Below, piece by piece: positions 25,798 through 36,108 of a DNA stretch of 54,760 bases (its first letter is position 1; each line of letters begins with the position of its first letter). A program made the position numbers and the translations under genes. The stretch spans positions 1 to 54,760 of the forward strand of contig PEAG01000014.1 of NCBI GenBank assembly GCA_002753505.1, given 5' to 3'. Below the pieces are notes generated by a model. It was not told the DNA's origin. It was given only the letters and a program-made list of their open reading frames with translations, and did no database searches. This DNA comes from Magnetococcales bacterium HCHbin5 (GTDB taxonomy: Bacteria; Pseudomonadota; Magnetococcia; Magnetococcales; Magnetaquicoccaceae).

Positions 25798-27351
25798 TCA
25801 TGCCGGGAAAAAAAGCCGTCTGTCCAGATAACCGATAATTTTTTCATCACTGTATCGCTCACGGGCAAAGGCATTGCCGCAACGGCGAATCTCTTCGGCC
25901 TCTTCCCGCTGTTCGGTGATGAATCGTATGACAGAGGCCAGCTCTGCCAGGGTGGAAAAGGGCAAATAGTGGTCGCCCGCAACAAAATAGGCATCCATTT
26001 CCGGCGTGGCTTCCTGTATCAGCAGGGCACCACTCAATACCACCTCAAAGCTGCGAAAGGTGACAACATGATCCTGATTGGAGCGCATGGAAAAGTTGAG
26101 ACAACAGGTGGCATCTGTCAGACCGCGCATGTAGAGTGCAAAACTGTCGAGCGGTGACAGACCGTCATCCATGTGGGAAGAGATTTTGCTCTGAATGGGC
26201 AGCCCCAACCGCTCAATGCCGGCCAGCCAAAAGGCCCGATGCGGTATGTATTTCGCCGAAACGCCTCCCGCGAAAAAAGGTTGTGGTATCAACGGTTGCT
26301 CGGGCCGGCCCATCAGACCCGCATTGGGGAAGAGCAGATTGAATACCTTGTTGGCCAAAGCAGGCGCGCTCCAGGCGGGCAGGAAAGGGACATCCCGCGT
26401 CCAGATCAGATCCAGATGGGTGGCTGCCTTGACCAAAACCGCTTCCGGGAAACAAAAACTGTCGATTAGACAACCCACGACCCGAATGGCCGGATTTTCC
26501 TGCCGCAACTGTAAAATCATCTCATCCCGTGCCTCCGACTTGATGGTCAGATTCAGGTCGATCACCAACAATTCGGCCCGTTGCTGACGGCAACGTTCGG
26601 CAACGATGCGGCAATCATCCGCTATCTCCGGCAAGGTGGCCGCTTTGAAGGTGCAACTGTGAACCTCCCAACCGTAGGCCTGCATGGCAGCCAGAATACG
26701 GGGCCCAAAATCGGAAACGCGGGAGGAGCGATCGCCAAAACAGAACCATTCGCGCATGGCGACGACAACGCGCCGCCGTGGACGCGGCCGCGTGCTGTCC
26801 GGCAAAGGATAAGAGATCAACCGGGCCTCTGCGCGCCCCCGCTGCCGTACCGCCGCCAGCGAAAAGGTGGGCACGGGCGCACGCCAGTCATACAGGGTCC
26901 GAAAGCGTGGAAACAGTGCGGCATAAAGATCCAGAATGCGCAACACATGGTCATGGTTTGCCTGCTTGATGGCGGCATCCAGCAGGAGTACCTGAATGGG
27001 ATGGAGGATGCGGTCATACAGCAACGTTTGCTGCTCAAAGGACAGGGCGTCCGCCTGCATCCGTACCAGCTCCAGACCAACCCGCGCCTCTTCCGGCTTG
27101 TTGAAGAGCCACCCCCCCACAACGAGGGCAATGGCAGAGATCGGATGATGGTAATTGTTGTTTCTGAGAAACATGGCCAACAAAAAGGCCGGGCGCAGCC
27201 GCAGCATGACCAGCAGTTCAGTGATGGCCTCCAGCAACGCTTCAAATGGGTGCGATTCCGTCTGAATAAAGTGTACCAGATCAGCCACATTTCCCTGTTC
27301 ATCCAGATGCAGAACAGTGTCAATAAACGGTCGTATCGGGTTGTTGTCCAT
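25798..27351 (-). CDS. CgeB-like GT-B glycosyltransferase-like protein
   Basis: A 517-residue soluble protein. The start is set at ATG 27351 (MDNNPIRPFIDTVLHLDEQG), 14 bp after the sppA stop. The first ~180 residues are helical and unassigned. The C-terminal part resembles the CgeB/glycosyltransferase-1 branch: LLVIDLNLTIKSEARDE, then WTRDVPFLPAW and VVTFRSFEVVLSGALLIQE with a following AYFVAGDHYLPFSTLAEL segment, the sugar-nucleotide region of GT-B enzymes. Donor and acceptor are unknown. Together with the neighbouring GT-A-like gene it may glycosylate a surface structure (inference). Confidence 0.6.
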   Translation of the reverse strand: MDNNPIRPFIDTVLHLDEQGNVADLVHFIQTESHPFEALLEAITELLVMLRLRPAFLLAMFLRNNNYHHPISAIALVVGGWLFNKPEEARVGLELVRMQADALSFEQQTLLYDRILHPIQVLLLDAAIKQANHDHVLRILDLYAALFPRFRTLYDWRAPVPTFSLAAVRQRGRAEARLISYPLPDSTRPRPRRRVVVAMREWFCFGDRSSRVSDFGPRILAAMQAYGWEVHSCTFKAATLPEIADDCRIVAERCRQQRAELLVIDLNLTIKSEARDEMILQLRQENPAIRVVGCLIDSFCFPEAVLVKAATHLDLIWTRDVPFLPAWSAPALANKVFNLLFPNAGLMGRPEQPLIPQPFFAGGVSAKYIPHRAFWLAGIERLGLPIQSKISSHMDDGLSPLDSFALYMRGLTDATCCLNFSMRSNQDHVVTFRSFEVVLSGALLIQEATPEMDAYFVAGDHYLPFSTLAELASVIRFITEQREEAEEIRRCGNAFARERYSDEKIIGYLDRRLFFPA

Positions 27352-27365
27352 GATGATATCTGCTC

Positions 27366-28358
27366 TTAATCTATGCCCATCTCCTTGGAGATGCGGTTTA
27401 TCCAGTCGTTCTTCTGGGTAAAGTTGACCATTTGCTCCTGTTTGATCAACTCTCTGGCAACCCACTGGGTGGAGCCCAGGCCATCGACCAATCCCAACGC
27501 CACCGCCTCTTCCCCGGTCCAGATCAATCCTTCAAACAGCTCCGTTTTGGCAGCCTTGAGTCGGTCTCCCCGGCCTTTGCGCACCGCCTCCACAAACTGT
27601 TTGTGGATCGTATCCAGCAGGGATTGGGCATGGGCCTTCTCGGTATCATTGACCGGGCCAAACGGATTCAGAAAAGCCTTGTTTTTGCCAGAGGTGATCA
27701 GGCGACTCTCCATCCCCAGCTTGTTCAGGGTCTCCTGAAAACCAAACCCCTGCATGATCACCCCGATAGAGCCCACCAGGGTGGCTTTGTCCGCATAAAC
27801 AAGGGGGGCGGCCGCCGCAATATAATACCCCCCCGACGCACAAACATCTTCCAGCACCGCAAAGAAAGGCATCTTGGGAAACTGCTGCCGCAAGCGAATA
27901 ATCTCATCATAAACCTGGCCGGATTGTACCGGACTGCCCCCAGGGCTGTTGATGCGGATCACAACACCCGCGGTATCAGGATCCTCAAAGGCCTTGCCCA
28001 AGCCTTTGATTATATTTTCCGAGCTGTTGTTGGTGGCTGCCAGAATGGGGCCCCGTATGTCGACGACAGCGGTATGCTTTTTATTGTGAGAGATGGCCTG
28101 CAACTCGCCGCTGCGCCACTGGTCTGCCGTATTTATCCAGAAAACAGCACTCAGCAGGAGGGCGAGGAACAAGCGGAAACCATTTTTGCCGCGCCGAACC
28201 CGTTTTTGTTCTTTCAGCTGTTCCAGCAGAATGGCTTCCAGCGCAGCCCGCTCCCGGGCTCGACTCTCCTCGACACGCTCCAACCACTCGAAAGCTGCCC
28301 TGTCTGCCGCCATCGGGTTGGGAAAATCGGTCAGTCCAGGTTCCTGTTTGTTGATCAT
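27366..28358 (-). CDS. sppA: Signal peptide peptidase SppA (short 36K type)
   Basis: A 330-residue membrane-bound serine protease that degrades released signal peptides. One transmembrane helix lies at ~61-76 after a charged cytoplasmic N-terminus of about 60 residues, longer than usual. Family motifs are VVIRINSPGG, the catalytic Ser in CASGGYYIAAAAP (S175) and the TLVGSIGV segment. K226 in TSGKNKAFLNPF is the likely general base, at the Ser-Lys spacing known for this group. Its start overlaps the stop of the merR gene in ATGA, so the two are coupled, and two glycosyltransferase-like genes follow. Confidence 0.92.
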   Translation of the reverse strand: MINKQEPGLTDFPNPMAADRAAFEWLERVEESRARERAALEAILLEQLKEQKRVRRGKNGFRLFLALLLSAVFWINTADQWRSGELQAISHNKKHTAVVDIRGPILAATNNSSENIIKGLGKAFEDPDTAGVVIRINSPGGSPVQSGQVYDEIIRLRQQFPKMPFFAVLEDVCASGGYYIAAAAPLVYADKATLVGSIGVIMQGFGFQETLNKLGMESRLITSGKNKAFLNPFGPVNDTEKAHAQSLLDTIHKQFVEAVRKGRGDRLKAAKTELFEGLIWTGEEAVALGLVDGLGSTQWVARELIKQEQMVNFTQKNDWINRISKEMGID

Positions 28359-28879
28359 TCTGGGTTGGGTTCCTCGGCCGAATGGGGTTGCGAGGGGGGC
28401 TGGCCGGCGCGTTGTTCACCGGCCTCCTGTTCCGTGGCACTTTTGAGACGTATGTGCAGACGTTGCTTTAACTGCCCTACATCAAAACGGATACCGTACA
28501 CATCGCACTGACGGCACTCTTGCAGCGTGGTATCGCAAATATTGCCTTTGTTGGCCCAACAGGGGGAGTTGTGATCCACGATGACCGGACAGCCGCCCTT
28601 GCCGTTAAAGGCGCACTGCTTGATCTCCCAGCAGGGGACCAGGGACAATAGATGGCGGATACCGGCGATGCCGATGCTGGTTTTGATCAAACGACGCACC
28701 TCCATCAGCCATTCCACATCCTGCTCGGTAAAATAGCGGGTGCCTGCGCTGTTTTTCTGGGAAATAAACAGACCTTCCCGTTCATACATGTGAATGGTAC
28801 GGATGGAGATGCCCAATCGTTTGGCCACCACCCCAATTTTCATGCCTTCCACAGGTGCTGCCTGGTCGGAGCGTGACAT
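28355..28879 (-). CDS. MerR-family regulator with cysteine-rich C-terminal domain
   Basis: A 174-residue protein. Residues ~13-80 form a MerR DNA-binding winged helix (MKIGVVAKRLGISIRTIHMYEREGL). The following ~55 residues carry seven cysteines in a two-CW-like pattern: VPCWEIKQC, GGCP, SPCWANKG, then C, C and CRQCDVYG. That could hold a metal or Fe-S centre and act as the effector-sensing part (inference). The C-terminal ~25 residues are low complexity. It is translationally coupled to sppA. The regulated promoter may be its own or that of the downstream operon; the signal is unknown. Confidence 0.82.
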   Translation of the reverse strand: MSRSDQAAPVEGMKIGVVAKRLGISIRTIHMYEREGLFISQKNSAGTRYFTEQDVEWLMEVRRLIKTSIGIAGIRHLLSLVPCWEIKQCAFNGKGGCPVIVDHNSPCWANKGNICDTTLQECRQCDVYGIRFDVGQLKQRLHIRLKSATEQEAGEQRAGQPPSQPHSAEEPNPE

Positions 28880-28935
28880 AACGCTTCCCCTATATTGCGA
28901 TCAAAAAACCGACAGGATGCGTACTGGTGTACCGG

Positions 28936-30282
<1,347 letters not shown>

Positions 30283-30306
30283 TTACTGATCTGCATGTTT
30301 TCCAAC

Positions 30307-30351
30307 TTTTTTCAAATCATTGCAGGGTGGATGGGGAGAGCGGCACTCTCC
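30307..30351 (-). repeat. Degenerate repeat seed with hairpin between gcvPB and eno
   Basis: TTTTTTCAAATCATTGCAGG at 30307-30326 resembles the outer end of copy C. After it comes a GGAGAG/CTCTCC stem (30335-30351) in place of the usual 11-bp stem. It may act as a 3' structure for gcvPB or part of the eno leader. Confidence 0.5.
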
Positions 30352-30395
30352 GGATTGCTGCAACCATGAACAATTTTTTATGGTATCCTCCCCCG

Positions 30396-31892
30396 TCATG
30401 GCTGGGGTTGCCACCGCAAATCCGGTTTGCGGGCCGCCAGGGTATCGTCCAGACGGCTGCAGCCGCCTCCGGGCACGGGAATGGCATGAGGCGCATCCCG
30501 CAACCATTGGGGATTGCTCATGGCCTCTTGCCGAATGGCAATCATCGCCTCCACAAACCGATCCAAGGTCTCCTTGGATTCGGTTTCGGTGGGTTCAATC
30601 AGCAGGCACTCGGGCACCAGCATGGGAAAATAGATGGTTGGTGCGTAGAAGCCATAATCCAACAGCCGTTTGGCAAAATCCAGGGCGGTCACCCCCACCT
30701 GCCGGGCTTCCGCCTTGAGTGTAATGATAAACTCATGGGTGGCGCGTCGAGCCGGAAAGGCGGTCTGGAAACCGGCCTGGGTCAGACGGGCCATGAGATA
30801 ATTGGCATTCAGGGTGGCATAATCGGCGACCCGTCGCATGCCAGCGGCACCCGTCAGACGCAGATAGGCATAGGCACGAATCAACACCCCGATGTTACCA
30901 TAAAAAGCAGACAACCGCCCGATGGTTTGTGGGCACTCCTGCTCGGTCAACCAGATGTAGGAGCCGGTGGGTTGCCTGCCCACCATGGGTACAGGCAAGA
31001 AGGGCCGCAACCGCTCCGCAACGCCCACCGGTCCGGCCCCTGGTCCACCGCCTCCGTGGGGGGTGGCAAATGTCTTGTGGACATTCAGGTGAATGGCATC
31101 GAAGCCCATGTCGCCCGGTCGGATGCGGCCGGCGATCGCATTCAGGTTGGCCCCATCGTAGTAGAGCAATCCCCCCGCCGCGTGGATGATTTGGGCGATT
31201 TGGCGGATATGTCGTTCAAACACTCCCAGGGTGGAGGGGTTGGTGAGCATCAAGCCGGCAGTATTGGGACCGACAGCCGCCTGCAAGGCCTCCAATTGGA
31301 CATTGCCGCTGCCATCGGTGGGGATCTCCCGCACCGTGAAGCCGCAGAGGGTTGCGGTGGCGGGATTGGTGCCATGGGCGGCATCAGGGATCAACATTTC
31401 TGTCCGGTTGCCATCCCCTCGGGCCTGGTGATAGGCCCTGATCATGGCCACTCCGGCAAACTCCCCCTGGGCACCCGCCATCGGGGTGAGGGAGACGGCC
31501 GCCATGCCGGTCAGGTTGCAGAGCATCTCCTGCAACTCGTACAGGCAGGCCATCACCCCCTGGCCGGTCGCGGTCGAGGACAACGGATGCCGCTGCAAAA
31601 AACCGGGCAACATGGCCATCGTGTTGCAGATGCGGGGGTTGTATTTCATGGTGCAGGAACCCAGTGGATAAAAATGGGTATCCACCGAGAAGTTTTGCTG
31701 TGAAAGCCGGGTGAAATGGCGCACCACATCCAGTTCGGAAACCTCTGGCAGCGGGGGGGGCTGCTGGCGTAAAAAGGGGCGCAAAGCAGCCTCCAGGCTC
31801 CCTGCGCCATTTTCTGTTGCCGCTGCTCCAACCGGGTGGTGTTGGCTGTTGTGCCGCTGGCTGCGACTCCACTCAAAAATCAGAGGTTCCAT
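30396..31892 (-). CDS. gcvPB: Glycine dehydrogenase (decarboxylating) subunit 2, P-protein C-terminal half
   Basis: A 498-residue PLP subunit of the glycine cleavage system P-protein. [20 protein letters not shown] and the cofactor site [18 protein letters not shown] with the Schiff-base Lys are typical, so this half holds the PLP site. It pairs with gcvPA to form the split P-protein, as in many Gram-positive, archaeal and some proteobacterial species; most enteric bacteria have one fused gene. Its first 20 bp overlap the end of gcvPA. No gcvT or gcvH lies nearby, so they must be elsewhere. Confidence 0.95.
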   Translation of the reverse strand: MEPLIFEWSRSQRHNSQHHPVGAAATENGAGSLEAALRPFLRQQPPPLPEVSELDVVRHFTRLSQQNFSVDTHFYPLGSCTMKYNPRICNTMAMLPGFLQRHPLSSTATGQGVMACLYELQEMLCNLTGMAAVSLTPMAGAQGEFAGVAMIRAYHQARGDGNRTEMLIPDAAHGTNPATATLCGFTVREIPTDGSGNVQLEALQAAVGPNTAGLMLTNPSTLGVFERHIRQIAQIIHAAGGLLYYDGANLNAIAGRIRPGDMGFDAIHLNVHKTFATPHGGGGPGAGPVGVAERLRPFLPVPMVGRQPTGSYIWLTEQECPQTIGRLSAFYGNIGVLIRAYAYLRLTGAAGMRRVADYATLNANYLMARLTQAGFQTAFPARRATHEFIITLKAEARQVGVTALDFAKRLLDYGFYAPTIYFPMLVPECLLIEPTETESKETLDRFVEAMIAIRQEAMSNPQWLRDAPHAIPVPGGGCSRLDDTLAARKPDLRWQPQP

Positions 31893-33261
31893 GGCCTTTC
31901 TCTTCTGCCAACAGGGTTTTCAATGTGTGTGCAAAGCGGCTGTTATCGGCCGGGGTACGGGTTTCGGTGGCGCAGACCAGCAGGCAGTCACGCAGCAACC
32001 CGTCATAGGGGGCCAGAGCGATGCCTCCGCTGATGCCAAGCTGTTCCAGACGGGCCAGAATGGGAGGAGCGGGGCAGGGCAGTTGGAGGACAATTTCATG
32101 GAAAAAGGGCCGATCGAAAAGGCATGAGAGGCCAGCAACGGTCTGCATCTGTCTGGCCAGATCAGCGGTATTGGCATGACAGGCGGCGGCGGTACGGTGC
32201 AACCCCTCCGGTCCCAACAGCGAAAGGTAGAGGGTGGCTGCGACGGTCATCAACCCCTGGTTGGTACAAATGTTGGAGGTGGCTTTGGCGCGGCGAATAT
32301 GCTGTTCCCGGGCTTGCAGGGTGAGGACAAACCCCTCTTTGCCCTGCTTGTCCTTGGTGCGTCCGGCGATGCGGCCCGGCATTTGGCGCAGGTAGGCCTG
32401 TTTGCAGCCCATGAAGCCAAAATAGGGACCGCCGGAGGAGAGGGGGATACCCAACGGCTGGCCGTCGCCGCAGGCGATGTCCGCTCCCTGGTCGCCCCAC
32501 AAACCGGGCGGTTGCAACAGGCCCAGGGAGAGGGGATTGACCAGGCCGATGACCAGACCACCCTGTTGATGGGCCCAGTTGGTCAAGGCATGAACCTCCT
32601 CCAGGATACCAAAAAAGTTGGGCTGGGGAATCACCAGGGCGGCAAAGGAGCGGGCAGGGTGGTGGTGCAGGGATTCCGGCACCGTATGTCCGCCCGTGTT
32701 GCAGAAGGGCAGCGGGACAATTTCGATCTCCTGCCCGTTCAGGAGGGTTTGAACCACCTGTCGGTAGTGGGGGTGGAGAGTGGCGGGCAAGAGTACCCGT
32801 CGGGCGCAGTCCGGTTTGGCGCGCACCGCCATGAGTATGGCCTCCCCCAGGGCGGTGGCCCCGTCGTACAGGGAGGCGTTGACCACCTCCATGGCGGTCA
32901 GGCCGGCCATCATGGTCTGATATTCATACAGCACTTGCAGTGTGCCCTGGCTGGCCTCTGCCTGGTAGGGGGTATAGGCGGAATAAAATTCGCCCCGACT
33001 GGCAATTTCCCAGATGGCCGCGGGGATATGGTGCTCATAGGCACCACCGCCGGTAAAACAGAGCAGGCCGCGTTCATCCTGGCTGGCGCGCTCCCGCATG
33101 AGGCGTGCGAGGGCCATCTCTCCCAGGGGTTCGGGCAGATCGATCTGGTCCGGGTGGAGCAGTTCCGGCGGCACCTCTTCAAACAGGGTCTCCAGGTGAT
33201 CGATCTCCAGGACGGCCAGCATCTCTTGTGTATCGTTTGCGGTGTGGGGAATAAAGGGCAT
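31873..33261 (-). CDS. gcvPA: Glycine dehydrogenase (decarboxylating) subunit 1, P-protein N-terminal half
   Basis: A 462-residue first half of the split P-protein. Typical pieces are the N-terminal [62 protein letters not shown] and [10 protein letters not shown] near residue 330. It overlaps gcvPB by 20 bp, which keeps the two subunits in step. The 460-bp upstream region shared with a divergent gene shows no glycine-riboswitch core that I can recognise. Confidence 0.95.
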   Translation of the reverse strand: MPFIPHTANDTQEMLAVLEIDHLETLFEEVPPELLHPDQIDLPEPLGEMALARLMRERASQDERGLLCFTGGGAYEHHIPAAIWEIASRGEFYSAYTPYQAEASQGTLQVLYEYQTMMAGLTAMEVVNASLYDGATALGEAILMAVRAKPDCARRVLLPATLHPHYRQVVQTLLNGQEIEIVPLPFCNTGGHTVPESLHHHPARSFAALVIPQPNFFGILEEVHALTNWAHQQGGLVIGLVNPLSLGLLQPPGLWGDQGADIACGDGQPLGIPLSSGGPYFGFMGCKQAYLRQMPGRIAGRTKDKQGKEGFVLTLQAREQHIRRAKATSNICTNQGLMTVAATLYLSLLGPEGLHRTAAACHANTADLARQMQTVAGLSCLFDRPFFHEIVLQLPCPAPPILARLEQLGISGGIALAPYDGLLRDCLLVCATETRTPADNSRFAHTLKTLLAEEKGHGTSDF

Positions 33262-33721
33262 GGGAGGCCATCAGGGTAAAAGGTGAATCGTCAAAACCAG
33301 AACCGCTCGTCAGTCTACTCCAGTGTGGTGCAAGAGCCAAGCAGGAACGTGTGGAGGTTTTACCACAGCGGATGGTGCAGGTAAATTTTTTTTACGGAAC
33401 GGTGGTGAGTTCGGAACACTGTTGGCGTTGAGTTTGCGGTATGGTTGCAAAGGGTCGGGGATCGTTCACGCGCCCGAGTCTCATGCTGCTTTGGCCATTG
33501 TGCGGCGCGGGATACGAAGCATCCATGCGTTCCTTTTACAGGATGCGCCTTTCTCTGCTACCCTGTCGCTCACAAGGTGATTGTTGCGCACGCGGGGGAA
33601 TAACGCTTTTTTGCAGGACAACAGAAGCATCATGAAATTTGAACCGTGCCAGGATCAAGTTCCGAACGGTGGAAAAGGGCAATACAACGGTCCAAATCCA
33701 TCCAGGGAGAAAAGGGATAGT
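33262..33721. other. Divergent intergenic region between gcvPA and a secreted protein gene
   Basis: 460 bp with no credible gene. An open frame at 33323-33580 has no ribosome-binding site and an unlikely composition. A GTAAA-TTTTTTTT-TAC stretch lies near 33378-33395. The gene starting at 33722 is preceded by GGGAGAAAAGGGA. Confidence 0.5.
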
Positions 33722-34324
33722 ATGAATATACTGGCTTGGTGTTGCTCATTTTTTGTTATCGTCTTTCCCCTTGCGGCCCAGGAGCCCGCCCGCATTGTGA
33801 CCAGGCAGGACGGGGTTGTGAACCGCCATGAAGTGGCGGGCCAGTTGGCAGCCACCCAGCCGGTGGGTTGTATTGCGCTTTCGCTGGCCACCAACAAGCT
33901 GACCCCCCCCGATTTATATCATGGGGTTCGGGAGTGTATCGCCCGGGACAACTATGATGCGGCTGTCGGGCTGTTTGCCCTGGCCGGGATCTACAGCAGT
34001 TTTGATACGGAACGTGTGACCGACCAGACGGCCCACCAGGGGGCTACGGTCTTGATCCTCAACACCTTTGCCGAGATCCCCCTTGACAAGAAGCAGACCT
34101 TTCAAGCCGCTGTCAGGCAGTTGCAGGAGAGCCCGGCGGTTCGCAACAGGCTGTGTGCAGCGATCAAAAAGATCGGCATGCCGGACTATTACCCAAATTA
34201 TATGATTCTGCATGGCACGAAGGCCTTTACCGGCGATCCCCATGCAGAGGCCCTGGTCAGCAGTTTTGATGGACCAAAGGTATGGACGGCGTTGCAATCC
34301 AGCTATCTCAAGTGTGCGGGATAG
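33722..34324 (+). CDS. Secreted hypothetical protein
   Basis: A 200-residue protein with a clear signal peptide (MNILAWCCSFFVIVFPLAAQ, cleavage probably near residue 19-20). The mature part holds VRECIARDNYDAAVGLFALAGIYSSFDTERV and VLILNTFAEIPLDKK, which look like a helical conserved domain of unknown function; four Cys lie in it (GCIAL, VREC, RLC, LKCAG). GGGAGAAAAGGGA stands before ATG 33722. The next gene, a SagB-like nitroreductase, follows at 42 bp and may share the transcript. I cannot assign a function. Confidence 0.72.
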   Translation: MNILAWCCSFFVIVFPLAAQEPARIVTRQDGVVNRHEVAGQLAATQPVGCIALSLATNKLTPPDLYHGVRECIARDNYDAAVGLFALAGIYSSFDTERVTDQTAHQGATVLILNTFAEIPLDKKQTFQAAVRQLQESPAVRNRLCAAIKKIGMPDYYPNYMILHGTKAFTGDPHAEALVSSFDGPKVWTALQSSYLKCAG

Positions 34325-34366
34325 TTTTGCAGCCATCCCTGTTTTATCATTACCCAGGCAGGGCAG

Positions 34367-36082
34367 GTGGAGGCCAGATTATTGGACATATCCAACAAAT
34401 CCGCCGTTGATCTTGTGCAAAGCGTGCGGGCCTACCACACCCTCAGCAAGCACGCGCCCAACCGTTCCGCCCCTGGTCCAGGCCAGCTGGACTGGAAAAC
34501 GCAACCAGACCCGTTTCGCACCTTTGCCGGGGCAAATCGGTTTGCCTTGCCCCTGGTGGCGGATACCATACCCACCCCCCATCAGGGGTTGTACCAACCG
34601 TTCGGGCGACTCTCTCCTGCGCCTCTGGACAGTCGAGGTGTTGCGGCTCTGTTGGAACTCTCTCTGGGGCTGGCGGCCTGGAAGGTTTTTCAAAACCAGC
34701 AGTGGCCCCTGCGCTGCAACCCTTCCAGTGGCAACCTGCACCCCACCGAGGGATATGTTGTTTTGCCCACTCTGCCACCGGGCAATGCACCCCGACTGCC
34801 GGCAGGGTTGTACCACTATCTGAGTCGAGACCATCTGCTGGAGTTGCGCTGGCAACCGGCTGAGGTGGCTCTCGCTCAGTGGGAGCAGGCGTTTGTGGCG
34901 GGGGGCTTTTTGTTGGGGCTCTCCTCTATTCACTGGCGGGAGGCCTGGAAGTATGGGGTACGGGCGTTTCGGTATTGTCAACTGGATGTGGGTCACGCGG
35001 CAGCAGCGGTCAGCTACGCGGCGGCTACGCTGGGGTGGCGGGCGACGCTGTTGTCTGCGGTTGCGGATGACGACATAAGTCGCCTGCTGGCTTTGAACAG
35101 GGGGGAGGCCGAGACAGTGCCGGAAGGTCAACCAGGATCGCCGCCAGAACCGGAACAGCCGGATCTGCTGCTCTGGATTTCAACAACCGTATCCCCTGCG
35201 CAGCCCTCCGTGAAAAGCATCCGTCAGCTGGCCAGCCAGGTCAACGCGGGTCCATCCTGGTTTGGCATGCCCAACCGGCTCAGTCCATGGCACGCGCACG
35301 CCTGGTCGGATATCGATCGGGTGGCGGCGGCAACCCACAAGCCTGTTACGGCGGTGGAGTCGTTGCCGACCGCCTCTCGTCCGCCCTTGCAGGTGGCGGT
35401 TCCGCAGCTGGCAGCCGCCACGTTGATCCGCCAACGCCGCAGTGGCCAGCATTATGATCCCCGTGGTTATCTTGCCAAGGCCGCTTTTTTGCGTCTGTTG
35501 GATGCCTCTCTGTATCGTTCCGGGCAGTCGCCGTGGGGGTTGATTCCTTGGCCAGCCCGTATTCATTGGGTATTGATGGTACATCGGGTGACCGATCTGG
35601 CTCCCGGTCTCTATCTGTTGCTGCGTCGTGACGACGGGGTGGCGTCGATGCGGGGTCTGTTGCATGGGGATTTTTTGTGGGAGCCGGTGGCAGACGCAGC
35701 GGGATTACCGCTGTTCCGTCTGGCGCAAGGGGATATGCAGGCGACGGCGCAATTTCTCTCTTGTCAACAGGAGATTGCGGCAGATGGTGCCTTCAGTGTC
35801 GGCATGCTGGGAGAGTTTGAGGCGGCGTTGGCCATGGGGGCGTGGGGCTATCGTCATCTCTACTGGGAGGCCGGTATTCTGGGGCATATTCTCTATCTGG
35901 AGGCTGAGGCCGAGGGGATGCGTGGCACGGGTATCGGCTGCTATTTTGATGATTTTTTTCACCAGATGTTGGGTTTACGGGATGGACAGCTGCAAAGTCT
36001 CTACCACTTTACCGTCGGCAAGCCGATAGAGGATGATCGGTTGCAGACCAGACCACCCTATTCATTCGTTGACAACCGTTAA
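34367..36082 (+). CDS. SagB/ThcOx-like protein with two nitroreductase-type domains
   Basis: A 571-residue FMN-dependent oxidoreductase-like protein. The first half shows RCNPSSGNLHPTEGYVVL, the motif of SagB-type dehydrogenases, and the second half begins LIRQRRSGQHYDPRGYL, a second nitroreductase domain that continues to the C-terminus (GTGIGCYFDDFFHQMLGL). SagB dehydrogenases oxidise thiazolines or oxazolines in RiPP pathways, but no cyclodehydratase or precursor peptide is nearby, so the substrate is unknown. The start is GTG 34367 with a weak upstream site. It converges with the M42 peptidase gene, 26 bp away. Confidence 0.8.
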   Translation: MEARLLDISNKSAVDLVQSVRAYHTLSKHAPNRSAPGPGQLDWKTQPDPFRTFAGANRFALPLVADTIPTPHQGLYQPFGRLSPAPLDSRGVAALLELSLGLAAWKVFQNQQWPLRCNPSSGNLHPTEGYVVLPTLPPGNAPRLPAGLYHYLSRDHLLELRWQPAEVALAQWEQAFVAGGFLLGLSSIHWREAWKYGVRAFRYCQLDVGHAAAAVSYAAATLGWRATLLSAVADDDISRLLALNRGEAETVPEGQPGSPPEPEQPDLLLWISTTVSPAQPSVKSIRQLASQVNAGPSWFGMPNRLSPWHAHAWSDIDRVAAATHKPVTAVESLPTASRPPLQVAVPQLAAATLIRQRRSGQHYDPRGYLAKAAFLRLLDASLYRSGQSPWGLIPWPARIHWVLMVHRVTDLAPGLYLLLRRDDGVASMRGLLHGDFLWEPVADAAGLPLFRLAQGDMQATAQFLSCQQEIAADGAFSVGMLGEFEAALAMGAWGYRHLYWEAGILGHILYLEAEAEGMRGTGIGCYFDDFFHQMLGLRDGQLQSLYHFTVGKPIEDDRLQTRPPYSFVDNR

Positions 36083-36108
36083 ACAACAATACCACCAAAG
36101 CCGCTCCA

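Noticed and set aside
32176-33279. 367-codon open frame antisense to gcvPA
   Set aside because: It mirrors a well-supported gcvPA gene and is Gly/Gln-rich without motifs.
33262-33721. Possible glycine riboswitch before gcvPA
   Set aside because: AGGTAAA-like words occur, but on the wrong strand and without the conserved paired core.
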